Source of the DNA: AP-15 sp963772295
GTDB taxonomy: Bacteria; Pseudomonadota; Alphaproteobacteria; ATCC43930; CGMCC-115725
Length of the DNA stretch: 64,000 nucleotides
Assembly: GCA_963772295.1 (NCBI GenBank)
Contig: CAVYWO010000006.1
Location: 9,977 to 73,976, forward strand
Reading direction: 5' to 3'
Position 1 is the stretch's first letter. Each line of letters starts with the position of its first letter. A program made the translations under genes and the position numbers. Of this stretch, positions 45,052 to 54,296 are shown in pieces. The notes under the pieces were generated by a model. That model saw only the letters and a list, made by a program, of their open reading frames with translations. It was not told the DNA's origin and did no database searches.

Positions 45052-46470
45052 TCATTGCACACGGGCAGGCCAGGAAACCTTGGCTAAGCCGGAGAGCGTC
45101 ATGCCGGCAGCGTAGATCGCCGTACCCGCCACAACCGCCGAGGCGAAAAGTAGACGCGGTTCGAGCCACGGGCCCAGCAGACGGAGCCAGGCCAAAACCG
45201 ATACCGCCATGCCGATAGCGATTGCCACAATGCGCAGGAGGCTCCGGACGGTCTCCGCGGAGAGAGGTTGGCGATAACGGGCAAGCGTCGCGAAATACAT
45301 GGCCAAAATTGCGGTGTCGCGCACCGCCATACCCGCGAGCACGGCGGCGGCTCCGCCGGGCAATGCCATCCACAGCAGCGGGGCGAGCAAGGCCGTCTGT
45401 GCGGCCATGATATAGGTTCGCGCCCGCATCTGCCCGCGGGCGATCAAAGCCGCATCGAGGGCGAAAACCGGCGTCCACACCAGTCCCATCACTGCCGCCG
45501 CCTGGATTGCCGGAATCGCAGCCTGCCAGCGCAGTCCGAATAGCGCCGAGATCAGCGTCGGCGCAGTGGCGAAAAGGCCCGCGAAGCAGGGCAGGCCAAT
45601 TGCGCAGCAGACGAGGAGGGCTTGGTCCGCGCGCGTCGCGCCATTTTTGTCCGCGACGCCTTGGGAAATCACCGGAATTGCGGCCTGTGTGACGGACATA
45701 ATCGTCAAGATGCTGATGACCTCGATCAGTCGCCACGCCATCGTGAAGCAGCCGAGCGCTTCGGCGCCAAGCCATGCCCCCAAGGCGACACGCGGCGCTT
45801 GCAGGTTGACAAAGGCCATGATGTTGACCGCAACGGCATCACGACCAAAAGCAAGGACATCGGCGACGTGTTTCTGCCGCACGGCGAACCTGGGTCGCCA
45901 GCGCGCGGCCGGCCACAGGCAGAGTACCTGCGCGGCCTGCTGGATCACCGCCATCGCAAGGAGGCTGAACGGCCCCCAGCCTCGCGCGGCGAGGACAAGT
46001 CCGGCTGCTCCCCCGGCACAAGCCGAGAGGAGACACCGGACTGCAAGCGGCTGAAACCGCAACTGGCGCTTTAGCAGGGAGCTGGGGATGCTGGAAAGGG
46101 CGTAGAGGAGCGGAAGCAGAGCCGCACTGCGCAGCAGCGGCGCAACCACGGGTTCTCGATAGAACCCGGCGACCGGAACTGCGCCGGCGATCATTGCCGT
46201 AGCAAGCGCCGCCGCGACGGCGACCTGCAGCCAAAAGACGGCGTCGAGATGGCCCGGCTCGAGGTCCGGAGCGCGGACGACGTAAAGTCCGGCGCTGTCG
46301 ACGAGGATCGTATAGGCCAGCGAGATGGCGACCGCTGCCATGCCGAAAAGCCCGTAGGTCTCCGGTCCCAGCCGGCGCGCCAGGAGGACATAGACGGCGA
46401 ATAGGATCGCTTGCTGCGCCCAACTCCCGGCTGCCGACCAAGCGATCGCCCTGGCAAAATCGCCCCTCAA
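45052..46470 (-). CDS. Wzx-like oligosaccharide flippase
   Basis: The roughly 470-residue MATE/MVF-type transporter has about 12-14 helices; the start IAWSAAGSWAQQAILFAVYV and LLARRLGPETYGLFGMAAVA is the polysaccharide-synthase (PF01943/PF13440) signature. It exports undecaprenyl-linked repeat units across the inner membrane. The preferred start is TTG at 46470, whose TTGA overlaps the upstream GT4 stop; an ATG at 46566 would add a basic, unconserved leader. It is embedded between two glycosyltransferase genes, as usual for Wzx/Wzy loci. Confidence 0.85.
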   Translation of the reverse strand: MRGDFARAIAWSAAGSWAQQAILFAVYVLLARRLGPETYGLFGMAAVAISLAYTILVDSAGLYVVRAPDLEPGHLDAVFWLQVAVAAALATAMIAGAVPVAGFYREPVVAPLLRSAALLPLLYALSSIPSSLLKRQLRFQPLAVRCLLSACAGGAAGLVLAARGWGPFSLLAMAVIQQAAQVLCLWPAARWRPRFAVRQKHVADVLAFGRDAVAVNIMAFVNLQAPRVALGAWLGAEALGCFTMAWRLIEVISILTIMSVTQAAIPVISQGVADKNGATRADQALLVCCAIGLPCFAGLFATAPTLISALFGLRWQAAIPAIQAAAVMGLVWTPVFALDAALIARGQMRARTYIMAAQTALLAPLLWMALPGGAAAVLAGMAVRDTAILAMYFATLARYRQPLSAETVRSLLRIVAIAIGMAVSVLAWLRLLGPWLEPRLLFASAVVAGTAIYAAGMTLSGLAKVSWPARVQ

Positions 46471-47739
46471 TTCCCCAGATCCCTTGGTGCCGCCCGAAAC
46501 CCAGTACCAATGTTGCTTTCGCTCGAGACGCCCTCGGCCGAACCCGCGCGCGCACGCGCTCTCCATCGAGGGATCGCGTCCGCCAGTCCTGCCCGACGCT
46601 TCGCCGACTGGTGGCCAAGATAGACGTCTTCGATTGCCTGCACCATGATTTCAGGCGAAAACGACGCGGCCGTCTGGTGCGCTGCGGCCGAAAGGCGCTC
46701 GCGCAACCCGGGCTCGCTAAGGATGCGTATGGCTGCTGCTGCTAAGGCGCCCGGATCCTCTGGAGGCAGGACAAAGCCGTTGATGCGGTGTATTACCGCT
46801 TCGCCGCCACCTGGCCGCGTGCCGACGACCGGGACGCCGCTAAAGAGCGCCTCCATCGGCGTGTAGGGCGACGCTTCGTAGCGGCTCGGCGCGAAGAGAA
46901 GGTGGAAGCAATGAAAATATTCTCGCGCCGGCCGCGAGCCGAGCCAGAACACCGCATTTTCGACCCCGCAATCGATCGCGAGGCGGCGCAGCGACGCCTT
47001 CTCGCCGCCATCACCGAGCACGACCAGCCGGACGTCCGAGCCCTCCGGGCCAAGTATTTGATGTAAGACCCCCATCGCGCGGACCGCTAGGTCGATCCCT
47101 TTCTGGCTATCGAGCCGCCGCGCAACTGCTCCAACGAGGCGGGCGTCGGGCGCAAGTCCCAGTTCGGCATGTAGATCGGCCTCGCGCCGAAAGCCTACCG
47201 GATTGAGGCCGTTTGGGATGACCCTGATCCGGCGCTTGGGGATGCCCACCACGTCGCGCGCGTGCTCAAACTCGGCTTCGCTCAGGCAGATCAACGTATC
47301 GGTGACGGCGGCGAGCGTCCGCTCCACGAGCCGGTAGAGCATCCGTCTGCGCGGCGTAAGCGCATCGACAGCCATTGTGGCAAAGGCGTGTGGTGTGTAG
47401 ACCACTGCAGCCGCGGTCGGATTGGCGGCAATGCGGCCGATTACTCCGGCCTTCGAGCTGTGCGCGTGAATGACATCAAAGGGGCCGTTTCGGTGCAGGT
47501 ATGCGAGCGTCCGAGCGAGTGCGGTCAAATCCCTCGGATCGGGGCCGCGCTGCATTTGGATCTTGCGCACCGTGACGCGGCGGTCCGCAATCAGCTCTCG
47601 CTCGAGGACGTCGTCGAACTCGTAACGGCGAGTACAACACATGCACGTCGTGACCACGCGAACTCAGCCCGAGCGCAAGGTCGACAACGTGGCGCCCCGC
47701 CCCAGCCTGTAAGGGCTCTACGATCTGAAGTATTTTCAT
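46467..47739 (-). pseudogene. Glycosyltransferase family 4, frameshifted near the N-terminus
   Basis: The N-terminus MKILQIVEPLQAGAGRHVVD, LALGLSSRGHDVHVLYSP lies in one frame from ATG 47739, with a strong GGGGGAGGGAC ribosome-binding site; from YEFDDVLERELIADRRVTVR the protein continues in another frame to 46467 with FDVIHAHSSKAGVIGRIAA, RRIRVIPNGLNPVGFR, LVGAVARRLDSQKGIDLAVR and the EX7E ASPYTPMEALFSGVPVVGTR. One extra base at 47624-47625 explains the shift. All other features of an intact roughly 423-residue EPS GT4 are present, so this may be a sequencing error. Confidence 0.85.
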
Positions 47740-47809
47740 GTCCCTCCCCCGAAAAAGGTCAGTGTCGGAGAGCGTGGCACCGAGGTTTTGTGAACATCTC
47801 CACCGACCT

Positions 47810-49357
47810 TCAAACCGCGTTCGTCCTGGAAAATACCACCAATATTGTTCTTATCAGTATTGATAGGTCAAACCAAAGCGACCAATTTTGGACGTAATGC
47901 AAATCATGCTCGACTCGTCGACGAATTTGTTCGATTGTCCTGGTTTCACCGCGGTATCCGTTGACTTGTGCCCAGCCGGTCATGCCGGGCTTCATTCGGT
48001 GGCGGATCGGATAGTTATCGACTGCGACCGCGTATGCGATTCCGCCTGCCTTCGCCGCCACGGCATGGGGGCGCGGGCCTACGAGAGACATTTCGCCACG
48101 GAGCACATTGAACAATTGCGGAAGCTCGTCCAGGCTCATCCGGCGAAGGAACCTTCCGACCCGCGTGACACGCGGGTCTCCGACCCGGGTGAGTTGCTGG
48201 CCGAGCGGGTCCGCCTGCTCCACATGCATCGTGCGAAATTTGAACATATCGAATTGGATGTTATAGGTACCGAGCCGTTTTTGCTTGAACAATATCGGTC
48301 CTTTACTGTCCACTTTGATCGCTAGACCAATCCACAACATTATCGGCAACAAGGGCAACAGGCAGGCGACGGCAATAACTTTGTCTTCAAGCCACTTGAT
48401 TGCGATCGCGATCTCGTCGAGTGGTTTTCTCATGACTCGAAAGATGCCGACCTCACCATATCGAAATCTTTCGAGCATTTGGAGTTGCGCATATCCTTCG
48501 GGTTCCAAGATACTGACAGTCACCGAAAAAGGATGGAACCAGCGCAGCAACTGCAGAATTGAGTCCGTCGCCGCCGGCGGCAGTGCAATAATCACTTCAT
48601 CTATTCGACCGCTGCACAACAGCTCCTCGAGCTTTTTCAGTTGCTGAACCTGTAAAGAGTCGCTGCAGGCTCCATCGTCTGAAAATTGTGATTCGTCGAA
48701 CAATCCAACGAGATCGGTGTCCGGGCATTGCGCAACTATGCGCGCGGCCAGCTCGCGGCTGAACGGACCCCCGCCGACAATTGCGAGGTTCTTTTTCAGC
48801 CTGCCGCGGCGAACGCACTCACGTCGCACTGATGCTGCAATCAGCCGCACTGCGCACAATGCAATTGCGCTCATCGTACTCCATGTCAAAAGCCAAAAAC
48901 GCGAGAAAACATCTCCGACTTTCAACACAAAAAAACATGCGGTGACTAAAAGAATAGTGTTAATTAATTGTTTTATCGTGCAGTTGACGATTTCAACGCA
49001 ATGAGCGCGATGGGATGAATTAAAAACGTTATAGGTACCGTAATGGGCAAACCGAAGGAGGGTTCCAGCCGTCGCGATGATGGTGGCCAACATGTATACC
49101 GAATATGGGCGAAATGCTGCCGGGGCGCGCAAGTACATAACCAGTCGAAGAGCAATGACGGATCCCAGTATCAGCACGAAGGCATCGATAGACATTTCGG
49201 CGATGGAGAAAGCTGTACGATTTATTTGTTCGATGTTTGCATTATCTGGCCAGATCAGATCTTGCTGTGGAGGCAGTGCCAATTCGGCGACGCATCCAGC
49301 CGAATTCGCAACCGGTCTTCCTCCTTGCGTTAGGGCTTCGCCGCCGAGTTTAGGCAT
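47810..49357 (-). CDS. Polyprenyl-phosphate hexose-1-phosphate transferase (EPS initiation, WcaJ/PssY type)
   Basis: The 515-residue protein transfers the first sugar phosphate to undecaprenyl phosphate. It has N-terminal helices (FVLILGSVIALRLVMYL, YSVYMLATIIATAGTLL and two more), a Rossmann-like NLAIVGGGPFSRELAARIVA, a re-entrant hydrophobic segment VIAVACLLPLLPIMLWIGLA, and the catalytic domain: KGPILFKQKRLGTYNIQFDM, FKFRTMHVEQADP, MSLDELPQLFNVLRGEMSLV with GPRPH, and a final KPGMTGWAQVNGYRG. It is the most upstream gene of the minus-strand EPS operon. It is less GC-rich than the downstream genes. Confidence 0.92.
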   Translation of the reverse strand: MPKLGGEALTQGGRPVANSAGCVAELALPPQQDLIWPDNANIEQINRTAFSIAEMSIDAFVLILGSVIALRLVMYLRAPAAFRPYSVYMLATIIATAGTLLRFAHYGTYNVFNSSHRAHCVEIVNCTIKQLINTILLVTACFFVLKVGDVFSRFWLLTWSTMSAIALCAVRLIAASVRRECVRRGRLKKNLAIVGGGPFSRELAARIVAQCPDTDLVGLFDESQFSDDGACSDSLQVQQLKKLEELLCSGRIDEVIIALPPAATDSILQLLRWFHPFSVTVSILEPEGYAQLQMLERFRYGEVGIFRVMRKPLDEIAIAIKWLEDKVIAVACLLPLLPIMLWIGLAIKVDSKGPILFKQKRLGTYNIQFDMFKFRTMHVEQADPLGQQLTRVGDPRVTRVGRFLRRMSLDELPQLFNVLRGEMSLVGPRPHAVAAKAGGIAYAVAVDNYPIRHRMKPGMTGWAQVNGYRGETRTIEQIRRRVEHDLHYVQNWSLWFDLSILIRTILVVFSRTNAV

Positions 49358-49819
49358 TTACTGAAGCCAAGTGCAGAATCCTTGAAAAGGCCAGCCGCAC
49401 GTTAACCATACCATAGCACGTCGCAACATTTTTTGTGCTGGCGTTCCGAAGCACGTTAACCAAGAAGTACGCAAACATGGCTATGAGCTGAGGTCAAACT
49501 AAAAAAACGAATGGACGAATGTTTGACGCTGCTTCGGGGAAGTTGGTTGTATGCAGTAAAGTTACACCAGCGTGTCTATTAATACCAAACGAATGCGTGT
49601 TTGGAGATATCAGGTCGCGACTATGAGTTGTTGAGTGCGTCCTGTCATCGTCCGCGCATCGGACGATTGATTGACGCCCAAGGCTGGGTGCGACGGGACG
49701 TCGCAGGATCGCGAGCGGTATAAAGCCTGTGGGTGGACGACTGTGCCGACTCCCCCCAACTCCCGCCGCATTGCGTACGCCGGTCGCGCGCGGGCGATGC
49801 GGGAGACGGACGATCGTAA
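49358..49819. other. EPS promoter region and flank of group II intron
   Basis: About 460 AT-richer bases upstream of the initiating transferase. Apart from the direct repeat (49397-49462) no gene or clear sigma-70 hexamer pair is certain. Confidence 0.5.
49397..49462 (-). promoter_or_regulatory. Direct repeat, possible operator of the EPS operon
   Basis: GCACGTTAACCA occurs at 49397-49408 and 49451-49462, 54 bp apart (about five helical turns), with the GTTAAC palindrome inside each; a partial AGCACG lies between them at 49415-49420. They lie 40-105 bases upstream of the first EPS gene in an AT-rich region, as expected for sites of a dimeric regulator. Confidence 0.45.
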
Positions 49820-51738
49820 GTCGCGGTAGGGACATGAGTTACCTCACGCCCCCCGCACAGAACCGGACGTGCCCAATTCGGGCATCCGGCTCCCACCTCG
49901 GGTGGCTGACGGCAAAGCGCTCGGAAGGCCACGGATGCAGGATATGAGGACGCGGGAGCCAGCGCTTGGCCAGCGTGGCGATCCGCCGCCAGGTCGTGCG
50001 ATCCCGCTGGCTGCGCCGCCGAAGCGCGCGCCGCCAGAGGTCCGTGACATTATGACGGAACGCGCTCAGAGCGGCCGAGTTGGTCGGAACGGCGTGGTAG
50101 TTGAACCAGCCGGTGACGACCTGTCGCAGCCATTGGCCCTGCTCGTCGAGTCGAATCGTGCCTCCGCCGCCACAACTCTTCCTTGATCACCTGCAGCTTG
50201 GCCTGCACGCGGTCGCGCCGCGGCTTCGTCGTTTGAGCAGGAACCGCCGAGCCGATTGCGGGCGCAAATATGGGTGAAGCCGAGGAAGTCGAAGCTGTCC
50301 GGTTTGCCAAGGCCGCGCTTTTCTCGCGGTTCCCGCCGCGTAGCGGCCGAACTCGATCAGGCGGGTCTTGTCCGGATGCAGCCTCAGCGCGAACTGCCGC
50401 AGGCGCTCGCCCATCTCCGCCAGGAACCGCTCGGCATCGGTCTGGTGCGCGAAACCGGCGACAATGTCGTCGACGTAGCGCACGATGATGACGGTCCCTT
50501 GGGCTTGGCGTTGCCGCCACTGCTGTGCCCACAGATCGAAGACGTAATGGAGATAGATGTTCGCCAGCAGCGGCGAGATCACCGCGCCTTGCGGCGTGCC
50601 GACCTCGCCCGGCCGTACCTGCCCGTCTTCCATCACCCCGACCTTCAGCCATTTGCGGATCAGGCGGACGACCCGCCGGTCGCCGATACGGTGTTCCACA
50701 AAGCGGATCAGGCACTCGTGGTCCACCGTGTCGAAGAAGCCGGCGATGTCGGCATCCAAGATCCAGTTCACCGCCGTGCGCTCGATCGCCACCGTCAAAG
50801 CATCCAGCGCATCGTGCTGGCTGCGCCCCGCCCGGAAACCGTAGCTGAAGCCGAGGAAGTCTTCCTCGTAGATGGCGTTCAGCAGTTCGACCGTCGCCCG
50901 CTGGACGATCTTGTCCTCCAGCGCGGCGATGCCGAGCGGCCGCTGCCGCCCGTCCGGCTTGGGAATGTAACGGCGACGCGATGGTTGCGCCCGGTAGCCG
51001 CCGCGGTGGATGCGAGCCATGCAGGTCCGCAGAGCTGGCTGCCAGACCCTGGCCATAGTCGCGCCCACGTCAGCCCGTCCACGCCCGCTGCGGCCTCCCG
51101 CTTGAGCCGGAAATAGGCCCAGCGCAGCAGAGCGACATCGAGATGGTGGAGCAGTGCGGTTGAGCTTCTCCGTTGACCTTTCTCTTGCCGCTTGCCGCAC
51201 GCGGTCCAGCCCGGGGGACACGCTCGCCCGGTTCTCGGTGTCCGGTGCGTGCCAGCCTGGCCCACGTTCCCCTTGGCCCCTGCCCTTGGCTCCATCGGCT
51301 CCGCTGGCGGTTGTCCGCCCGCGTTCGCCGACTTCCCAGCTACTATGGCAAGGCCCGACTTCTCCCGCCCGTGCATCATCGGCTTCGGCCCTCCGGCCTT
51401 CCCGATGCGGACCCGCGATCCTGGGATCGGTGGTCGGTTGGGAGATCTCCCGGTTCCCGCGCAAGGAGCGTCCGTGCATGCCGGGGTCTCTGACCACGCG
51501 GGGCCGGCCGGGCACTCGCGTTGGCGCACCCGACCGTGTGGCCTTCCGCAGACCTCAACGGCGTCGGCGCCCCGATGTAGGAACTGTTGCGGCTCAATGG
51601 CCGGCCTGCACGCTCCCCTGTCAACGCTTCGACGCACGCCTCGCGGCGTACCCCGCATGACTCGGGGCCGGTGTGGATCGCTACTCCTTCACCGCAGTGG
51701 ACTTGCACCACCTGCTCCTTGCCGGTCTCCCGGCGCAC
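49820..51738 (-). mobile_element. Group II intron (second family) with damaged reverse transcriptase
   Basis: The 5' end is GTGCGCCGGGAGACCGGCAA at 51738 followed by GGTGGTGCAAGTCCACTGCG, a typical domain I. Domain V lies at 49860-49893 (GAGCCGGATGCCCGAATTGG then GCACGTCCGGTTC) and the predicted 3' end is ...CCCTACCGCGAC at about 49820. Total length is about 1.92 kb. The protein it encodes is frameshifted, so mobility is doubtful, but the ribozyme parts look complete. Confidence 0.8.
49839..51379 (-). pseudogene. Group II intron reverse transcriptase/maturase, frameshifted
   Basis: Starts MMHGREKSGLAIVAGKSANA at 51379. RT domains follow: IPKPDGRQRPLGIAALEDKI, YEEDFLGFSYGFRAGRSQHD, AVNWILDADIAGFFDTVDHE, GTPQGAVISPLLANIYLHYV and the catalytic IIVRYVDDIVAGF (YVDD). 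Frameshifts near 51100-51180 and 50330 are needed to join the N-terminus, the RT and the maturase/X domain (PDSFDFLGFTHICARNRLGG ... WRRIATLAKRWLPRPHIL). It ends with HVRFCAGG inside domain V. It is unrelated at close range to the intron protein at 62174. Confidence 0.8.
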
Positions 51739-52593
51739 TGAGGCATACCCTCTACCGGAAACTGGGCCGGCCGCGGGGGTAGCCTCGAAGAAATTGGTGG
51801 TTTCTGGCGGAAACCCCTCCGCTCACACGCGCGCGGAGGGCGCGCTTGCTGGGCACCGGAACGCTGGCCACATACTTCGGGCATGGCAGGCTTCCCCATG
51901 CGCCGGCTGCGCAAGACCGGCGCCCTCGATCCGACCACCGGCGAGGTCGTCGTCATCCCGCGGCTGCCGCCGGTCGCTGACGCAAACAAGCCGCCCGGCT
52001 GGGGCCGATGGTCGGCGGCCGAGAGCCGAGAAGGTCGAGCATCTCCTCGGCACGTCGCTCGACCGCATGGCCGAGTGTCTGTCGTGGCCTGCCGAAGGCC
52101 TCGATCCCTATCGGCTGGCGGCGCAGACGCAGGTCATCCGCGTTATCACCATGGTCGCGGCGAAGGTCGGGGAGCGGCGGTTTGATCACGAGGCGGCGGA
52201 GCGTTTTCGGCAGGCGATGCTGGAAGAGCTGGAGCGGGCATAGGAGGCCGTTACGGGAAAGCCCGGCCGGCCGCAGCGGTGGCCTAGAAAAATTGGGCAA
52301 TGGCCGGGAAGTCAGTCCAAGCGCCGCATTGCGTACGTACGTCGGCGCGCGACCGCGAGCGCCAGTTAGCGATCGGAAGACACCGAGCGGGAGCGTGCCG
52401 TGAACCGAGGCATAATGGGATGGCGTAACGGCATAACGCCTCTACGGGGAAATCGCGCTGAGCCAGCGGGGGCGGGGGCGAAAAATCTGTCGGGCTGTCA
52501 GCAGTCGGTGCGTGTTATTCACGAACCTAACCTACCCAAAAATCCCGGTCATTCCGCGATACGCCACATACCACGTGACGACCTAGCTAGCTA
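51739..52593. other. Exon-side flank of the intron; one damaged small gene
   Basis: The first 140 bases and the 52244-52593 part have no recognisable gene. The only supported coding region is 51883-52243. Confidence 0.45.
51883..52243 (+). pseudogene. Small conserved hypothetical, frameshifted
   Basis: The N-terminus MAGFPMRRLRKTGALDPTTG with EVVVIPRLPPVADANK reads in one frame; the C-terminus AEKVEHLLGTSLDRMAECLS, WPAEGLDPYRLAAQTQVIRV and ITMVAAKVGERRFDHEAAER reads in another. The second part resembles a small protein family found beside phage-type genes (helical, ...SLDRMAE.LSWPA...L..QTQ..R). The shift falls near 52010. Function unknown. Confidence 0.4.
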
Positions 52594-53493
52594 GGACGTG
52601 TCGTCAATTGAGCCAAATTTTTGCGGCTGCGAGGTGGATTGCGCTGAGGAAATTTCGGGCGGTCTTGTCATAGCGCGCGGCGATGGCACGGAACTGTTTG
52701 AGTTTGCAGAAGAAATTTTCGATCAAGTGGCGTGCTTTGTAGAGCTCCGGGTCGAACTGGCGGGGCGCTGTTCGGTTTTTCTTGGGCGGGATCACGCAGG
52801 ACTTTCCGGCGGTGGCCAGCGCCCTGAAGACGCGATCGTCGGCATCCTAGGCCTTGTCGGCGATCGGCAGGTCGGCGGCCATTTGCGGATGCAGGGCATC
52901 GGCTCCGGCCAGATCGTGAACCTGTCCGGGGGTCAGCAGGAAGCCCAGCGGGTTGCCGAGGGCGTCGACCAGGGCATGGATCTTGATGCTCAACCCGCTC
53001 TTGCTGCGACCCATCGCTTGATCGTCATCTTTTTTGGGTGCGCCGGCGCTGTGCTAGTGGGCCCGCACGATGATGCTGTCGATCATGGCGTATTCGTTGT
53101 CGGCGTCACCGGCGAAGTGTTGAAACAGGCTCTGCCATACCCCCTTCTTGGACCAGCGGCTGAACCGCCGGTGGGTGTTCTGCCAGTCCCCGAACTGCTC
53201 CGGGAGGTCGCGCCACGGAATTCCGGCGCGGTATCGGTAGAGAACGGCTTCGACGAATTGGCGATTATCTCGGACAGTGACACCGACATCGCCGGCTTTT
53301 CCGGGAAGCAGGTCCCTGATTCGCTCGCTCCCATTGGTCATTTCGAAGTGGATATCGGTTCATAGGTCAGCCTTGTTCAAAACCAACTCTTCAAGGATCA
53401 CATAAAGTACGGTCGAGGTGGACTCTTTTTACTATAGAAGCTCCGCTCTGGACTCGTATTACGTGCAGCCTTGCAATAATTGACGACACGCCC
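52594..53493 (-). mobile_element. IS5-family (IS427-group) insertion sequence, 900 bp
   Basis: The left end GGACGTGTCGTCAATTGAG (52594) and the right end, reverse complement GGGCGTGTCGTCAATTATTG (53493), are imperfect terminal inverted repeats (15 of 16), flanked on both sides by TA, the expected target duplication. It encloses a broken IS5-type transposase. Length and TA duplication match the IS427 group. Confidence 0.88.
52604..53341 (-). pseudogene. IS5/IS427 transposase with two in-frame TAG codons
   Basis: One frame encodes FVEAVLYRYRAGIPWRDLPE, FGDWQNTHRRFSRWSKKGVW, YAMIDSIIVRAH, then TAG where the family has Gln (RAHQHSAGA), then KIHALVDALGNPLGFLLTPG, LPIADKA, a second TAG in place of Tyr (DKAYDAD), and finally CVIPPKKNRTAPRQFDPELY, KARHLIENFFCKLKQFRAIA. 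The DDE motif residues (MIDS, the DKAYD block, and HLIENFF Glu) are otherwise in place. The normal IS427 frameshift window CCCAAAAAAG is also present. Both stops make it inactive. Confidence 0.85.
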
Positions 53494-53740
53494 TAAATCT
53501 TCTTGACGCTGTTGCAACCGAAGCTTTCACCGACATGGTGACAGTAGCCGCACGCCGCACCCGCCAGCTTGAGGACTACCCGGTCACCGGCATGTTTCTT
53601 GAATTCCATGTGGATACGGAACTCGGCACCGCCTTCGCCAGCGGCTAAGACGATTTTCCGTTGCCCGAGCCGTTCAGCGGCGCGATCATCGCCTCGAAAC
53701 CGCCGGGATCTGGCGAATGTCGGTTAAACGGGAGTGAGCA
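53494..53740. other. Spacer; possible relic
   Basis: Too short for a gene of its own. The minus strand reads KHAGDRVVLKLAGAACGYCH with HVGESFGCNSVKKI, possibly the end of a lost gene. Confidence 0.35.
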
Positions 53741-54082
53741 ATGAAAAAGCTTGGGACGTTATTGGCAGCAGTTGGAGCGCTTGGCGCGGTTGCGTGGGGG
53801 GCAGGGCTGAGCCCCGCAGCGGCAGCCGATCCGAAGCAAGTCGTCAATTTACAATGCACGACTTTTGCGGGACCTGGACCCCAATCAGTATTTGCGGTTG
53901 ATGCAAGCCCTGCTTTGACGGGGTCTCTGGCTCTCGCGTGTCCTAAAAGCGGGAAGACGGGCGCTTCGTGTGCTGCATGTGAGGCTGCTTTGCTAACGGC
54001 CGGCTATCAACTAGATACGGCATTTAACTCCATCCAATCTACCTCAAGGTATGCTGGAGCCTACTATGTCTTCAGTAAGTGA
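53741..54082 (+). CDS. Small exported protein of unknown function
   Basis: The 113-residue protein has a clean signal peptide (MKKLGTLLAAVGALGAVAWG, cut after SPAAAA) and a mature part with four cysteines (VVNLQCTTFA, LALACPKSGKTGASCAACEA) and a C-terminal STSRYAGAYYVFSK. Pairs of Cys suggest disulphides in the periplasm. No family was recognised. GGGAGTGAGC precedes the ATG directly. The gene seems intact although it lies between two insertion sequences. Confidence 0.65.
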   Translation: MKKLGTLLAAVGALGAVAWGAGLSPAAAADPKQVVNLQCTTFAGPGPQSVFAVDASPALTGSLALACPKSGKTGASCAACEAALLTAGYQLDTAFNSIQSTSRYAGAYYVFSK

Positions 54083-54296
54083 AGAGGAAACGACACAACC
54101 CTAAAGATTGCTAAGAAGGGAGGGCCGGGCTCTCTTGATCCCATGGGAGGCTCCGCCTTTCCCAGCTCATTCGAGTTCCCCCTGTCTTACCCAACTTGAC
54201 ACCGGTCCGAGAATAGAGAGGCTGCATCAATAGGATAGCCGGCGCACGGTGGTCCTTAGCACCGCAGGCGCGGTTTGCGGTCGGCGGAAGGCAGGG

